The notes beneath the pieces are model-generated. The model was given only the letters and a program-made list of their open reading frames with translations, was not told the origin of the DNA and did no database searches. From Streptomyces marispadix (lineage in GTDB: Bacteria; Actinomycetota; Actinomycetes; Streptomycetales; Streptomycetaceae), in NCBI RefSeq assembly GCF_022524345.1, contig NZ_JAKWJU010000002.1, positions 3,534,001-3,598,000 of the forward strand: 64,000 nt of DNA, in the 5' to 3' direction. The stretch's first letter is position 1. The number at the start of each line of letters is the position of its first letter. Of the stretch, positions 8,560-17,130 are shown in pieces. A program made the position numbers and the translations under genes.

Positions 8560-10037
8560 GACGCCGCCGGTCCGTCCGATGCGCTCTGCTGGCTCGTACC
8601 GCTCTTGATCCGGTCGATGTGCAGGGAGAGCGCGTTCGTCCCCGCGGCGATGCTCCCCGCGCTGAGCGAACCCTTGCCGGTGACGTAGATCCCGTTGTTG
8701 AGGATCGTCTTCCGCTGCTCCTTGAGGTCGCTCACGTCGACGTTGTGCTCCCTGAGGAAGTCCGTCAGGGCGTCCAGCAGGCGCCGCTCGATCAGTCCCC
8801 GGTACATCTCGGAGTCGAGCTGCTGGAAGTAGCGGTAGTACTTGTGGTCGCTCGCGGCCTCGCGGGGGCAGATCTCCGAGCCGTAGTTGAAGCTGCGGTC
8901 GTCCTCGATCGCCCGCTTCTCGTCGCGCTGCTGCCCCGCCCTGCCGATGGCCGAGCCGGCCGCGGAGAGCAGCCGGGGGATGCTCAGCAGCACCGCGCCC
9001 GCCGTCGAGAAGATGTTGGGTGCGTTCTTCAGGACCTGGCGTGGGGTCGGCTGGCTCAGCAACCGGTCCACCGAGCGGTACTGCTCGCGTACCGGGGCCA
9101 GCAGCGAGTAACTCGCCTCGATGAACAGCAGATCGCGCTGCGGAAGGAGCGTGAAGCGCAGGAACACGGTCATGACGACCTCGCCGCCCCAGCCGGGCAC
9201 GCAGATCGTGAGATAGGGCCGTGCCCGGGTGTGCGGGTCGCTGCGAAGCTGCTGGACGACGTCGTCCGGGACGTCGGCGGCGGGGGCCCTCAGCTCCGAC
9301 GGGAGGACCGCCTTGCGCACGCTCCCGGGCTCGATGTGGTGGAGCAGGTCGTTTCCGCTGACGAAGAGCCTGTCCTCGGTCGTCGCGCCGGGAAGCCCGA
9401 TCGCTCCCACGGCCTTGGCCACGGCGGAGTACAGCTCCTGCACCTCGAAGGGCTCGGCCTCCTCGCCCTCCTCGGCGGCGGCGACGTTCAGGCTCAGCGA
9501 CCATGTCTGAAAGGCCTTGCCGTAGCCGATGAAGGGCTGGTACTGCGGGAAGACGGTGACGTTCCCGCGACCGCGCTCCTTTATCTCCTCCAGGCGCTTG
9601 ACGAGCCAACTGTCCTCGGGCACCGGGGCCTTGTCGGGATCGAAGACGTCCCGGCGCAGTTCACGGGCGAGAACGTGATAGTGGGTCCACAGCCTCTCGG
9701 CGTACATGACGAGCCATGCGAGCAGGAGGACCGTGACCAGGCTTCCCGCGCCGGGCGTGAGCAGGAATACGACGAAGAGGAACGCCAGGCCGACGTCGCG
9801 CAGGATCTGCCGCTGCCTCGCGGCCAGCCCGTACTTGAGCACGGGGACGAGGTCGATTCCCGGAGAGGTGGGAATCGCACGGCGCTCGTTGTGCACGATG
9901 CCCTTGATGAGCTTGCTGTTGAACTGGGCGTCCATTTGCGCGGCCACGCACAGATAGCGTGTGGCGTCGCGTGCGGACGCGGGATCTGACGGGCTGCGCG
10001 GGCGAGTCGGCGCGGCCGCCGCTCGGACGTGGGACAT
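8556..10037 (-). CDS. Membrane protein with C-terminal Gly/Ala motif, partner of the cyclase-like protein
   Basis: 493 residues, preceded by AGGAG. Two hydrophobic segments (about 82-94 and 99-114) form a hairpin after a ~75-residue cytoplasmic N-terminus. A large soluble part follows, with no enzyme motif I recognise. Residues 447-474 (containing TGKGSLSAGSIAAGTNAL, preceded by NNGIYV) closely match the N-terminus of the next gene's product. The gene overlaps that downstream gene by 4 bp. Membrane topology and the shared end motif suggest a membrane-bound partner, possibly an effector or scaffold, acting with the cyclase-like protein. Function is otherwise unknown. Confidence 0.7.
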   Translation of the reverse strand: MSHVRAAAAPTRPRSPSDPASARDATRYLCVAAQMDAQFNSKLIKGIVHNERRAIPTSPGIDLVPVLKYGLAARQRQILRDVGLAFLFVVFLLTPGAGSLVTVLLLAWLVMYAERLWTHYHVLARELRRDVFDPDKAPVPEDSWLVKRLEEIKERGRGNVTVFPQYQPFIGYGKAFQTWSLSLNVAAAEEGEEAEPFEVQELYSAVAKAVGAIGLPGATTEDRLFVSGNDLLHHIEPGSVRKAVLPSELRAPAADVPDDVVQQLRSDPHTRARPYLTICVPGWGGEVVMTVFLRFTLLPQRDLLFIEASYSLLAPVREQYRSVDRLLSQPTPRQVLKNAPNIFSTAGAVLLSIPRLLSAAGSAIGRAGQQRDEKRAIEDDRSFNYGSEICPREAASDHKYYRYFQQLDSEMYRGLIERRLLDALTDFLREHNVDVSDLKEQRKTILNNGIYVTGKGSLSAGSIAAGTNALSLHIDRIKSGTSQQSASDGPAAS

Positions 10038-10613
10038 CGAAGGCTCCTAGGGCGAATTGTCTCTGCTCGTCAACTGCCGTTGCCGGCAGGCGGGATGGTC
10101 CTGCGGCATTCGGCAAGGGCTTTCCGGCGGCCCACGGTCCGCGGACGACACGGCTGCCGTCCTGCGTGACGGACGACTCGCCGCCCGGTGAACCGAGGGC
10201 CGCGGCCGTTCACTTCGGCCCCGCGCATGACGATTCGCCGGACGCGGAACGCCGGAGTGGAACCGCCTGCCCGTACGAGGTCCGGCGAGCGGCCGCAGGG
10301 ACAATCCGCGGGCCGCGACCCGAAGGACTCTGGTCTGCCTTGTGCATTCATAGACGACGAATACCGCCTGCTTCTGCGTCAGATGACGCACAACGGCGCA
10401 CGCCTTCCGGAATCTCTTCGGCCCGCTCCTCGACGGCGCTTTCCGATAGCGCTTGTCATGGCCGTACGCGGTGGTCTGCCGCCCGCCCATTTCGTTTACG
10501 CCGAGTTCGCCGGGCGGGCGGCGGCTTCCGGCCCGTCGACGACACCGTTCCAATGCGGTCGCCGTTTCGGGGTACTCACGAATTCGCCATGATTTCAGTG
10601 CGGCGTTTTCGAA
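10038..10613. other. 576-bp gap without a convincing gene
   Basis: Open frames here are Arg/Pro-rich and lack family features or good ribosome-binding sites. The stretch is less GC-skewed by codon position than its neighbours. It should hold the promoter for the minus-strand pair (10037 down) and the end of the LysR transcript. I see no repeat or clear hairpin. Confidence 0.5.
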
Positions 10614-11558
10614 TCACGAAGGCCCCGGCTCGCGTTGACGGCCGCCGCCTCGTGCGGCCTCGCTCCGTACGACCTCGCGGAGGATTCTCGTCATCGCCGT
10701 ACCGACCGGGGAGGGCGCCCGGTCCGCGGAGCGCGCCAGCATGATGCGCCGCGCAGGGGCCTGGCCGCCCAGGTCGAGGACGCGTACGTCCTCGCGCACG
10801 CCGCTGAGCGCCAGTTGCGGTACGAGCGCTACGCCCAGGCCCGCGGCGACCATGGCCTGGGCCTCCTGGTAGTCGTGTGCCTCGAAGGCGACGGCCGGTT
10901 CGAAACCGGCCGTCTGGCAGGTGCGGAGCAGTACGTCCACCACGGGGTGCCGGTCGGCCCTGGTGATCCATCGCTCCTGGGCGAGTTCGGCGAAGCCGGT
11001 GCTGTCCTGCCCGGCCAGGCGGTGACCGGCCGAGACCACCAGCCGCGTCGGGTCCAGCAGCAACTGCTGGATGCTGAGGCCGGGTTCGTCGAGGCGGGAC
11101 CATTCGTAGTCCCAGAGGACGGCCATCTCGATCTCGCGGGTGTGCAGCAGTTCCAGCAGCCCGGTGAGGCGTGCGCTGCGTACGGACAGCGAGACCCCGG
11201 GGTGCTGCGAGGTGAAGCTGGTGATCGCGAAGGGCAGCAGCGAGGCGCCGAAGGTGGGGAAGGTGCCGAGCCGCAGGGTGCCGGCGCGTGCACCTCGAAT
11301 GTGCTCCAACTCCTCGCGCAGGGCGGCCACTTGGCGTTCGATGCCGGCGACGTGCTCGACGACGGCGCGTCCCGCGTCGGTGAGGTCGACGCCCTTCGCA
11401 TGGCGGTCGAGGACCTGAAGCCCCAGCTCCGCCTCCAGTTTGCGTATCTGCTGCGAGACCGCGGAGGGCGTGTACGCGAGGCGGTCGGCGGCGGCGGTCA
11501 TCGAGCCGTGGCGGGCGACCGCGGCCAGCAGTCTCGACCTTCCTATGTCGACGTGCAT
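10614..11558 (-). CDS. LysR-family transcription regulator
   Basis: 314 residues. The N-terminal winged helix is clear (RLLAAVARHGSMTAAADRL, then PSAVSQQIRKLEAELG), followed by a periplasmic-binding-like effector domain of usual length. It is divergent from prpF with 147 bp between the starts, the normal LysR arrangement for controlling the neighbour with a small-molecule co-inducer. A role in tricarboxylate use is inferred from position. A second regulator (GntR, 17762-18493) probably shares the same region. Confidence 0.92.
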   Translation of the reverse strand: MHVDIGRSRLLAAVARHGSMTAAADRLAYTPSAVSQQIRKLEAELGLQVLDRHAKGVDLTDAGRAVVEHVAGIERQVAALREELEHIRGARAGTLRLGTFPTFGASLLPFAITSFTSQHPGVSLSVRSARLTGLLELLHTREIEMAVLWDYEWSRLDEPGLSIQQLLLDPTRLVVSAGHRLAGQDSTGFAELAQERWITRADRHPVVDVLLRTCQTAGFEPAVAFEAHDYQEAQAMVAAGLGVALVPQLALSGVREDVRVLDLGGQAPARRIMLARSADRAPSPVGTAMTRILREVVRSEAARGGGRQREPGPS

Positions 11559-11662
11559 CCGCGGAATCTAGCAGTGCCTGTAGCTGAACTTAAGACCGCG
11601 TGGAGAGATGGGAGATGGCGTTCAAGCCGTACCTGTAGCAGAGTGCGCACCACTTGGCGTAC

Positions 11663-11680
11663 AGATTGCATGCAACTTGC
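11663..11680. promoter_or_regulatory. Candidate GntR operator upstream of prpF
   Basis: TTGCATGCAA at 11666-11675 is a perfect 10-bp palindrome centred 35 bp before the prpF start. The 14-bp string ATTGCATGCAACTT recurs, inverted, at 18573-18582 plus flanks, in the promoter of the GntR regulator gene itself. FCD-type GntR regulators bind short palindromes of this kind. Confidence 0.65.
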
Positions 11681-11705
11681 ATGGCGAGTGGGAGGCGAGC
11701 GGACG

Positions 11706-12866
11706 ATGCAGGTACCGGCGGTACTGATGCGTGGCGGAACCAGCCGGGGGCTCTTCTTCCACGACTCCGACCTGCCCGCCGACCCCGAGCTGCGGGACCG
11801 GTTCATCCTCGCCGCGTACGGCAGTCCCGACCCGTACCGCAGGCAGGTCGACGGCGTCGGCGGCGCCACGTCCGCGACCAGCAAGGTGGCGATCATCGCC
11901 GACGGCAGGCATCTCGGCGTGGACGTGACCTACGAGTTCGGGCAGGTCTCGATCGACTGTCCGCTGGTGGACCGTACGGGCACCTGCGGCAACATGTCCG
12001 CGGCCGTCGGCATCTTCGCGGTCGAGGAGGGCCTGGTCCCCGTGACCGACCCCGTGACGCGCGTGAAGTTCCTCAATCTGAACACCGGCAAATCCGTAAC
12101 CGCCCATGTGCCCACCCGCGACGGCCGCTACGACCCGGCAGGAGACTTCTCCATACCCGGGGTCCCCGGCACGGGAGCGAGCATCCGGCTCGACTATCTG
12201 CACCCCGGCGGCGCCGTCACCGGTGCGCTGCTTCCCACCGGGCGGACCGTCGACGAGGTGGAGGTCCCCGGGCTCGGCGCCGTCGAGATGTCCGTCGTCG
12301 ACGCCGCCAACCCGCTGCTCTTCGTCAGGTGGGAGGCCCTGGGGCTGGACGGCACCGAACTCCCCGACGAGATCGACTCGGACGCGGCACTGCTCTCCCG
12401 GCTCGAACTCGTACGGGCCGCGGCGGGAGTGCACATCGGAACGGCCCCGTCCGTGGAGGAGGCGACGGCGAGGACGCCCTCCGTGCCGAAGCTCGCCCTG
12501 GTCGGCGCTCCGCGCGACTATCCGCTGGCAGACGGCATGGTGCAGCATCGCAAGGGCCAGACGCTGAGGGCGTCGATGATGTCGATGGGCAGGCTGCACC
12601 GCTCCTTCGCGCTCAGCGGGGCCATCTGCACGGCCGTCGCCGCGGCGATCCCCGGCACGGTCGTGTCCCAGGTCGCCGAGGGCGAGGCGCCGGAAGGCGA
12701 GATCCGGATCGGTCATCCCTCGGGTGTGCTTCCGATGACGGCGCGAGTGGAGCGGGAGGGCGACGGCTGGTCCGTCCCCGTCGTCTCCGGCTATCGCACC
12801 GCGCGGCGCCTGATGACCGGTGAGGTCGTCGTACCCGACTGGAAGGTCGGTGCCGTGCACGCATAG
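11706..12866 (+). CDS. prpF: PrpF-family isomerase (aconitate isomerase / oxalomesaconate tautomerase type)
   Basis: 386 residues. The start is placed at MQVPAVLMRGG, with GGAGG about 10 nt upstream. PrpF features are the opening VPAVLMRGGTSRG, the block QVDGVGGATSATSKV and the catalytic-type CGNMSAAVG (C94). PrpF proteins use a diaminopimelate-epimerase fold to shift protons or double bonds in aconitates and related acids, for example trans- to cis-aconitate. The nearby tricarboxylate transporter and TcuA-like flavoprotein support a tricarboxylic substrate. It heads a likely transcript continuing into tctC. Exact substrate not determined. Confidence 0.9.
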   Translation: MQVPAVLMRGGTSRGLFFHDSDLPADPELRDRFILAAYGSPDPYRRQVDGVGGATSATSKVAIIADGRHLGVDVTYEFGQVSIDCPLVDRTGTCGNMSAAVGIFAVEEGLVPVTDPVTRVKFLNLNTGKSVTAHVPTRDGRYDPAGDFSIPGVPGTGASIRLDYLHPGGAVTGALLPTGRTVDEVEVPGLGAVEMSVVDAANPLLFVRWEALGLDGTELPDEIDSDAALLSRLELVRAAAGVHIGTAPSVEEATARTPSVPKLALVGAPRDYPLADGMVQHRKGQTLRASMMSMGRLHRSFALSGAICTAVAAAIPGTVVSQVAEGEAPEGEIRIGHPSGVLPMTARVEREGDGWSVPVVSGYRTARRLMTGEVVVPDWKVGAVHA

Positions 12867-12934
12867 CGACCCGCGGGACCGGTCCGTACCCGGCCATGGC
12901 AGTCCCGACGACCCCGCCCGCCCCGCCAGTCCGC

Positions 12935-12995
12935 GAACCCGCGGTCCGAGAACCTGCGGTCCGAGAACCCGCGGTCCGAGAAACCGGCAGCCCGA
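12935..12995 (+). repeat. 15-bp tandem repeat between prpF and tctC
   Basis: Three near-perfect copies of GAACCCGCGGTCCGA (12935-12949, 12950-12964, 12965-12979) followed by a degenerate fourth. It lies in the 217-bp leader before the tctC ribosome-binding site. No function is evident. Confidence 0.8.
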
Positions 12996-13083
12996 GAACC
13001 CAGCACTCCAGCAGCACGGCGAACCCCCCACAGGCCCAGGCCGACCACAGCTCCGTCCGCTCAAGCTCCAAGGAGGACCGGCG

Positions 13084-14217
13084 ATGAGCCGCAAACCGAT
13101 GAACCGGATACGAACAGCCGGGGTGATCGCCGCCAGTCTCAGCCTCAGTCTCGGGCTCGCCGCCTGCGGCAACCCCCAGGGCGTGGGGGACGACGGCAAG
13201 ACCGACGCCGGTGCGAAGGTCCCGTCCCGCGTCGAGATGGTCATTCCCTACGACGAGGGCGGCGGCACCGACACCTGGGCGCGCTTCCTGGAGCCGTATC
13301 TGAAGAAGCACGTGGCGGGCGGCCCGACGTTCCTGCCGGAGAACAAGCCGGGCGGTGAGAGCATCACCGGCTCCAACGAGTTCGTACGGTCCGGCGGCAC
13401 GGACGGCAAGGAGGTCCTGGTCACCTCCGGCACCACGTACTTCCAGGCGCTGCTGAAGCGCCCCGAGGTGGAGTTCGACTTCTCCAAGATGCGCCCGCTG
13501 ATCATGAACGGTTCAGGCGGCGTCATCTACACCTCCCCCAAGACCGGGATCAAGAACGCCAAGGACCTCGCCGAGTCGAAGAAGAAGCTCAAGTACGGCG
13601 GCATCAGCGCCACGGGCCTCGACATGACGATGCTCCAGGCGATGGACGTGCTGAAGAAGCCGGTCGACGCGACGTTCGGCTTCGAGGGCCGTGAGACGGC
13701 GCTCCTCGCCTATCAGCGCGGTGAGGTCGACATCGACTACCAGACGACCTCCGCGTACAAGACGCAGGTCGAGCCCCTGGTGAAGAAGGGCAAGGCGGTG
13801 CCGCTGATGTCCTTCGGCGTGATCAAGAACGGGAAGGTCGTCCGGGACCCGAACGTCCCGAACCTGCCGACCGTCGAGGAGTTCCACAAGGAGATGTACG
13901 GCAAGAAGCCCTCGGGCCGTGCCTACGACTCCTACCGTGCGTTCCTCGTGCCGGGCTGCACGTACCAGAAGGGACTGTGGGCCAACGAGGACACCCCGGA
14001 CTCGATCGTGAACGCCTACTGGGACTCGGTCGAGAAGCTCAAGAAGGACAAGAAGTTCGCGTCCAAGAGCGGCGAGGTGCTCGGCGGCTATCCCCTCTAC
14101 TCCGGCGAGAACGGAGAGAAGCAGATCCAGAAGGCGTTCGAGATCGACCCGGACGCCCGCAAGTACGCGCTGGAGATGCTCAAGCGCGAGTACGGCGAGA
14201 GCCTCGGCGGCACCTGA
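13084..14217 (+). CDS. tctC: Tripartite tricarboxylate transporter solute-binding lipoprotein (TctC)
   Basis: 377 residues, preceded by AAGGAGG. A lipoprotein signal peptide ends in LGLAAC with lipid-modified C28. The mature part follows the TctC / Bug-type fold (VEMVIPYDEGGGTDTWARF, NKPGGESITGSNEFV). The protein captures a carboxylate outside the membrane and delivers it to TctA/TctB by a sodium- or proton-driven route. Strong hairpins after the stop separate it from the permease gene, consistent with making more binding protein than permease. Substrate inferred as a tricarboxylate such as citrate, aconitate or tricarballylate. Confidence 0.93.
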   Translation: MSRKPMNRIRTAGVIAASLSLSLGLAACGNPQGVGDDGKTDAGAKVPSRVEMVIPYDEGGGTDTWARFLEPYLKKHVAGGPTFLPENKPGGESITGSNEFVRSGGTDGKEVLVTSGTTYFQALLKRPEVEFDFSKMRPLIMNGSGGVIYTSPKTGIKNAKDLAESKKKLKYGGISATGLDMTMLQAMDVLKKPVDATFGFEGRETALLAYQRGEVDIDYQTTSAYKTQVEPLVKKGKAVPLMSFGVIKNGKVVRDPNVPNLPTVEEFHKEMYGKKPSGRAYDSYRAFLVPGCTYQKGLWANEDTPDSIVNAYWDSVEKLKKDKKFASKSGEVLGGYPLYSGENGEKQIQKAFEIDPDARKYALEMLKREYGESLGGT

Positions 14218-14238
14218 GCCCGCCGCGGACCGGGCACG

Positions 14239-14260
14239 GGCCGGGCACCTGTGCCCGGCC
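14239..14260 (+). terminator. First intercistronic hairpin after tctC
   Basis: GGCCGGGCAC and GTGCCCGGCC form a 10-bp perfect stem 22 nt after the tctC stop. No T-run follows. It probably attenuates transcription or protects the 3' end of the tctC message rather than fully terminating. Confidence 0.6.
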
Positions 14261-14301
14261 TCCGGAGCATCCGGAACCCGAGCCCACCCGTCCCGAAAGA
14301 C

Positions 14302-14339
14302 GTCCGGTACGGGGTGCGATGCGGCGCCCCGTACCGGAC
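14302..14339 (+). terminator. Second intercistronic hairpin, before tctA
   Basis: GTCCGGTACGGGG pairs perfectly with CCCCGTACCGGAC around a 12-nt loop, ending 65 nt before the tctA start. With the first hairpin it makes a likely partial terminator between binding-protein and permease genes. Confidence 0.65.
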
Positions 14340-14404
14340 ACCTCCCGGCGAGACCGGGGTGGCACTCCTCAAAGCCTCCCGAAAGTCCCCGAAAGGTCTG
14401 ATCG

Positions 14405-16432
14405 ATGCTGGAAGCCGCGTTCAGCGCGCTGGGCAACCTCTTCGCCCTGTCGAACTTGATATTCCTGCTGCTCGGCGTCGCCTCCGGCCTGGTCATCGGC
14501 ATGATTCCCGGGCTCGGCGGCACGGGCGCGGTGGCCATGCTGCTGCCGTTCGTCTTCGCTCTGGACCCGACGCAGGCGCTCGCGCTGATCATCGGCGCGG
14601 TGGCGGTCGTGCACACCTCCGACACCATCGCGTCCGTACTGCTGGGCATACCGGGGTCGGCGTCCGCGAGCGTGCTGATGCTCGACGGGCATCAGATGGC
14701 GAAGCAGGGGCAGGGCGCGCGGGCGCTGTCGGTGGCGTTCCTTTCGTCGATGATCGGCGGGCTGCTCGGCGCGCTGGGGCTGACGCTCTCGATACCCGTG
14801 GCACGTCCGCTCGTGCTCAGCTTCGGAGCGCCCGAACTGTTCATGCTCACGCTGCTCGGGGTCTCGCTGACGGCGGTCCTCTCCCGGGGCAACATGCTCA
14901 AGGGGCTGCTGGCCGGGGCGTTCGGGCTGCTGCTCGGGGGGATAGGCGCCGCGCCCGCCGCGGCCGACTACCGCTTCACCTTCGGCTCGCTCTTCCTGTC
15001 CGAGGGGCTGGACCTCGTCGCCGTGGCGCTGGGCATCTTCGGCATCGCCGAGATCGTGACGCTCGTCGGCAGCCGCTCCAGCGTCGCCACCGGCTCGGGA
15101 CTGGGCAGCGGCTGGCGCACCGGGCTGCGGGACGTGATGCACCACTGGCGCCACGTGCTGCGCGGTGCGCTCGTCGGGATGTGGGCCGGGGTGCTGCCGG
15201 GACTCGGTGCCACCGCGGGCACTTGGATGGCGTACGGGCAGGCTCGTGCCACCACGCGAAAGGAGCCGAAGAAGACCTTCGGCAAGGGCGATCCACGGGG
15301 GATCATCGCGCCGGAGAGCGCCAACAACTCGGTCGAGGCAGGGGATCTGATCCCCACCCTGCTGTTCGGCATCCCGGGCGGCGCGCCCGCGGCCCTGCTG
15401 CTCGGTGCGCTGCTCGCCTTCAACATCGAGCCCGGCCCGAGGATCATCACGAAGGACCTGGACATCGTCTACACGATCATCTGGTCCTTCGCGCTCGCGA
15501 GCATCCTGGGGGCGGCGGCGTGCTTCCTGCTCAGCAAGCCGCTGGCGAAGCTCAGCTTCCTGCGGTTCCCGGTGCTGGCCGGCGGGCTCGTCGTAGTGCT
15601 GTTCACGGCCGGTTTCCAGGAGTCGGAGCAGATCGCGCTGCTTCAGATCATGCTGCTGCTGGGGGCCGTCGGCTGGGTGATGAAGGCGTGCGGGATACCG
15701 AGGGCGCCGTTCCTGATCGGGTTCGTGCTGAGCCTGCCGATGGAGCGCTACTACTTCCTGACGGCGAATCTCTACGCGTTCGACCAGTGGATCGTGCGGC
15801 CCTGGGTGCTGGTCCTCTTCGGCGTGCTGGTGGTGCCGACCGTCTTCTCGCTGGTGAAGAAGGTACGGGCCCGACGTGCCCGGGACCGTGCGGCGGACGG
15901 AGCCGAGGGGGCCGGGGCGGCCGGGCCTGCCGAACTGCCGGACGACGACGAGGGCGAGGGCGGCCCGACGCCGCCGAGGATCTGGGACGTCGCGGTCCCC
16001 GCGGTGTTCCTGGCGGTCTTCGTCGCCGCGTTCCTGATCTCCCGCGGCTACAGCAGTCAGGCCAGGCTCGTGCCGGGGCTGGTGACCGTGGTCGGGGCGG
16101 TGATGGCGGCGGGCGCGCTCGTCTCCGGCATACGTGCGCTGCGCGGGGCCGGGCCCCGCGAGCCGTCGGAGCGGGAGGCGTGGGCGGCCGAATGGCGTGC
16201 CGTGCTGCGGTCGTTCGGCTGGCTCGCCGGGTTCGTGGCGCTGACGTACGTACTGGGTGTGCTGCTGGCGGCGCTGGTGTTCCTGCCGCTCTTCCTCCGG
16301 CGGGTGGCGGAGATGCACTGGCCGGCGATCGCCCTGTACACGGTCGGCACGACAGGTGTGCTCGCCGCGCTCGCGGCCTTCGCGGACATCGCACTGCCCA
16401 TCGGATATCTCACGCCGGTCGGCCTGCTGTGA
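14405..16432 (+). CDS. tctA: Tripartite tricarboxylate transporter TctA-TctB fusion permease
   Basis: 675 residues. Residues 1 to about 490 are a complete TctA large permease (GVASGLVIGMIPGLGG, VVHTSDTIASVLLGIPGSAS, and a second PEFANNSVEAGD-like block read here as PESANNSVEAGD). After a charged linker (about 488-523) come four hydrophobic segments with the size and layout of the small TctB subunit (IWDVAVPAVFLAVFVAAFL onward). TctA and TctB are normally separate proteins, and no separate TctB gene is present, so the fusion probably supplies both. It overlaps the next gene by a GTGA. Confidence 0.88.
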   Translation: MLEAAFSALGNLFALSNLIFLLLGVASGLVIGMIPGLGGTGAVAMLLPFVFALDPTQALALIIGAVAVVHTSDTIASVLLGIPGSASASVLMLDGHQMAKQGQGARALSVAFLSSMIGGLLGALGLTLSIPVARPLVLSFGAPELFMLTLLGVSLTAVLSRGNMLKGLLAGAFGLLLGGIGAAPAAADYRFTFGSLFLSEGLDLVAVALGIFGIAEIVTLVGSRSSVATGSGLGSGWRTGLRDVMHHWRHVLRGALVGMWAGVLPGLGATAGTWMAYGQARATTRKEPKKTFGKGDPRGIIAPESANNSVEAGDLIPTLLFGIPGGAPAALLLGALLAFNIEPGPRIITKDLDIVYTIIWSFALASILGAAACFLLSKPLAKLSFLRFPVLAGGLVVVLFTAGFQESEQIALLQIMLLLGAVGWVMKACGIPRAPFLIGFVLSLPMERYYFLTANLYAFDQWIVRPWVLVLFGVLVVPTVFSLVKKVRARRARDRAADGAEGAGAAGPAELPDDDEGEGGPTPPRIWDVAVPAVFLAVFVAAFLISRGYSSQARLVPGLVTVVGAVMAAGALVSGIRALRGAGPREPSEREAWAAEWRAVLRSFGWLAGFVALTYVLGVLLAALVFLPLFLRRVAEMHWPAIALYTVGTTGVLAALAAFADIALPIGYLTPVGLL

Positions 16433-17130
16433 GCGGTGCCGCTGCTTCAGGCGGGCGCGGCGGTTCGGGTGGTTCGGACGGTTCGGGCGGTGCCGGCGGC
16501 AAGTCCGGTGGTTCCGGCGGCTGTTCCGGCGGGAGCGGTCCCGGCGGTCCGGATGCTTCCGGCGGGCCCGTCGTGCCGCTGCACCGTGCCGTGGCCGGGC
16601 TGCTGGCGGGAACCGCCGGTGCGCTGCTGCTCACGTGGCTGCGCGTACCGGCGGGGACGCTCGTCGGCGCGGTGCTCGGCAGTGCGGCGGCCGGGAGCGT
16701 CACATCCCGCCGCGGCTCCTGCGGCAGCGGCCCGTGCCCCGGCCGAGACGCCGCGCAGCCGCAGCAGCATCCGCTTCAACTCTGGGCCCGTACGGCCGGG
16801 TTGGTGCTGATCGGCTGCGTGTCGGCGGCGCGGCTGGACGGCAGGAGCCTGCGGATGATGGGCCTGGTCGCCCTCCCCGTGCTGGCTGGCGTGATGCTGC
16901 TGCTGGCGCTCAACGCGGTGCTCGCCCGCTGGCTGATGAAGCGCCACGGTCTCGACGCGACGACGGCGGTGCTCGCCTGCGCGCCGGGCGGGCTCAGCGA
17001 ACTGTCCGTGCTCGCCGTCAAGGAGCGCGCGGACGTGGGGACCGTGACGGTCGTCCACCTCGTACGGGTGCTCGTGGTCGTGCTGCTGGCGCTGCCGGGA
17101 CTCGTATTCGTACTGGGGCGGCTGCCATGA
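16429..17130 (+). CDS. AbrB-family membrane protein, first half
   Basis: 233 residues, starting with GTG overlapping the tctA stop (GTGA). A Gly/Ser-rich N-terminus of about 45 residues is followed by hydrophobic helices and the AbrB signature ATTAVLACAPGGLSELSVLA. AbrB-family (unrelated to the DNA-binding AbrB of Bacillus) membrane proteins normally have two such repeats in one ~350-residue chain. Here the second repeat is the next overlapping gene, suggesting a two-chain form. The family often sits beside tricarboxylate transporters; its role is not established. Confidence 0.75.
   Translation: MSGAAASGGRGGSGGSDGSGGAGGKSGGSGGCSGGSGPGGPDASGGPVVPLHRAVAGLLAGTAGALLLTWLRVPAGTLVGAVLGSAAAGSVTSRRGSCGSGPCPGRDAAQPQQHPLQLWARTAGLVLIGCVSAARLDGRSLRMMGLVALPVLAGVMLLLALNAVLARWLMKRHGLDATTAVLACAPGGLSELSVLAVKERADVGTVTVVHLVRVLVVVLLALPGLVFVLGRLP

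Noticed and set aside
10047..10553. Long minus-strand open frame in the gap before LysR
   Set aside because: Arg/Pro-rich throughout, no motif, no ribosome-binding site; typical of chance open frames in GC-rich DNA.
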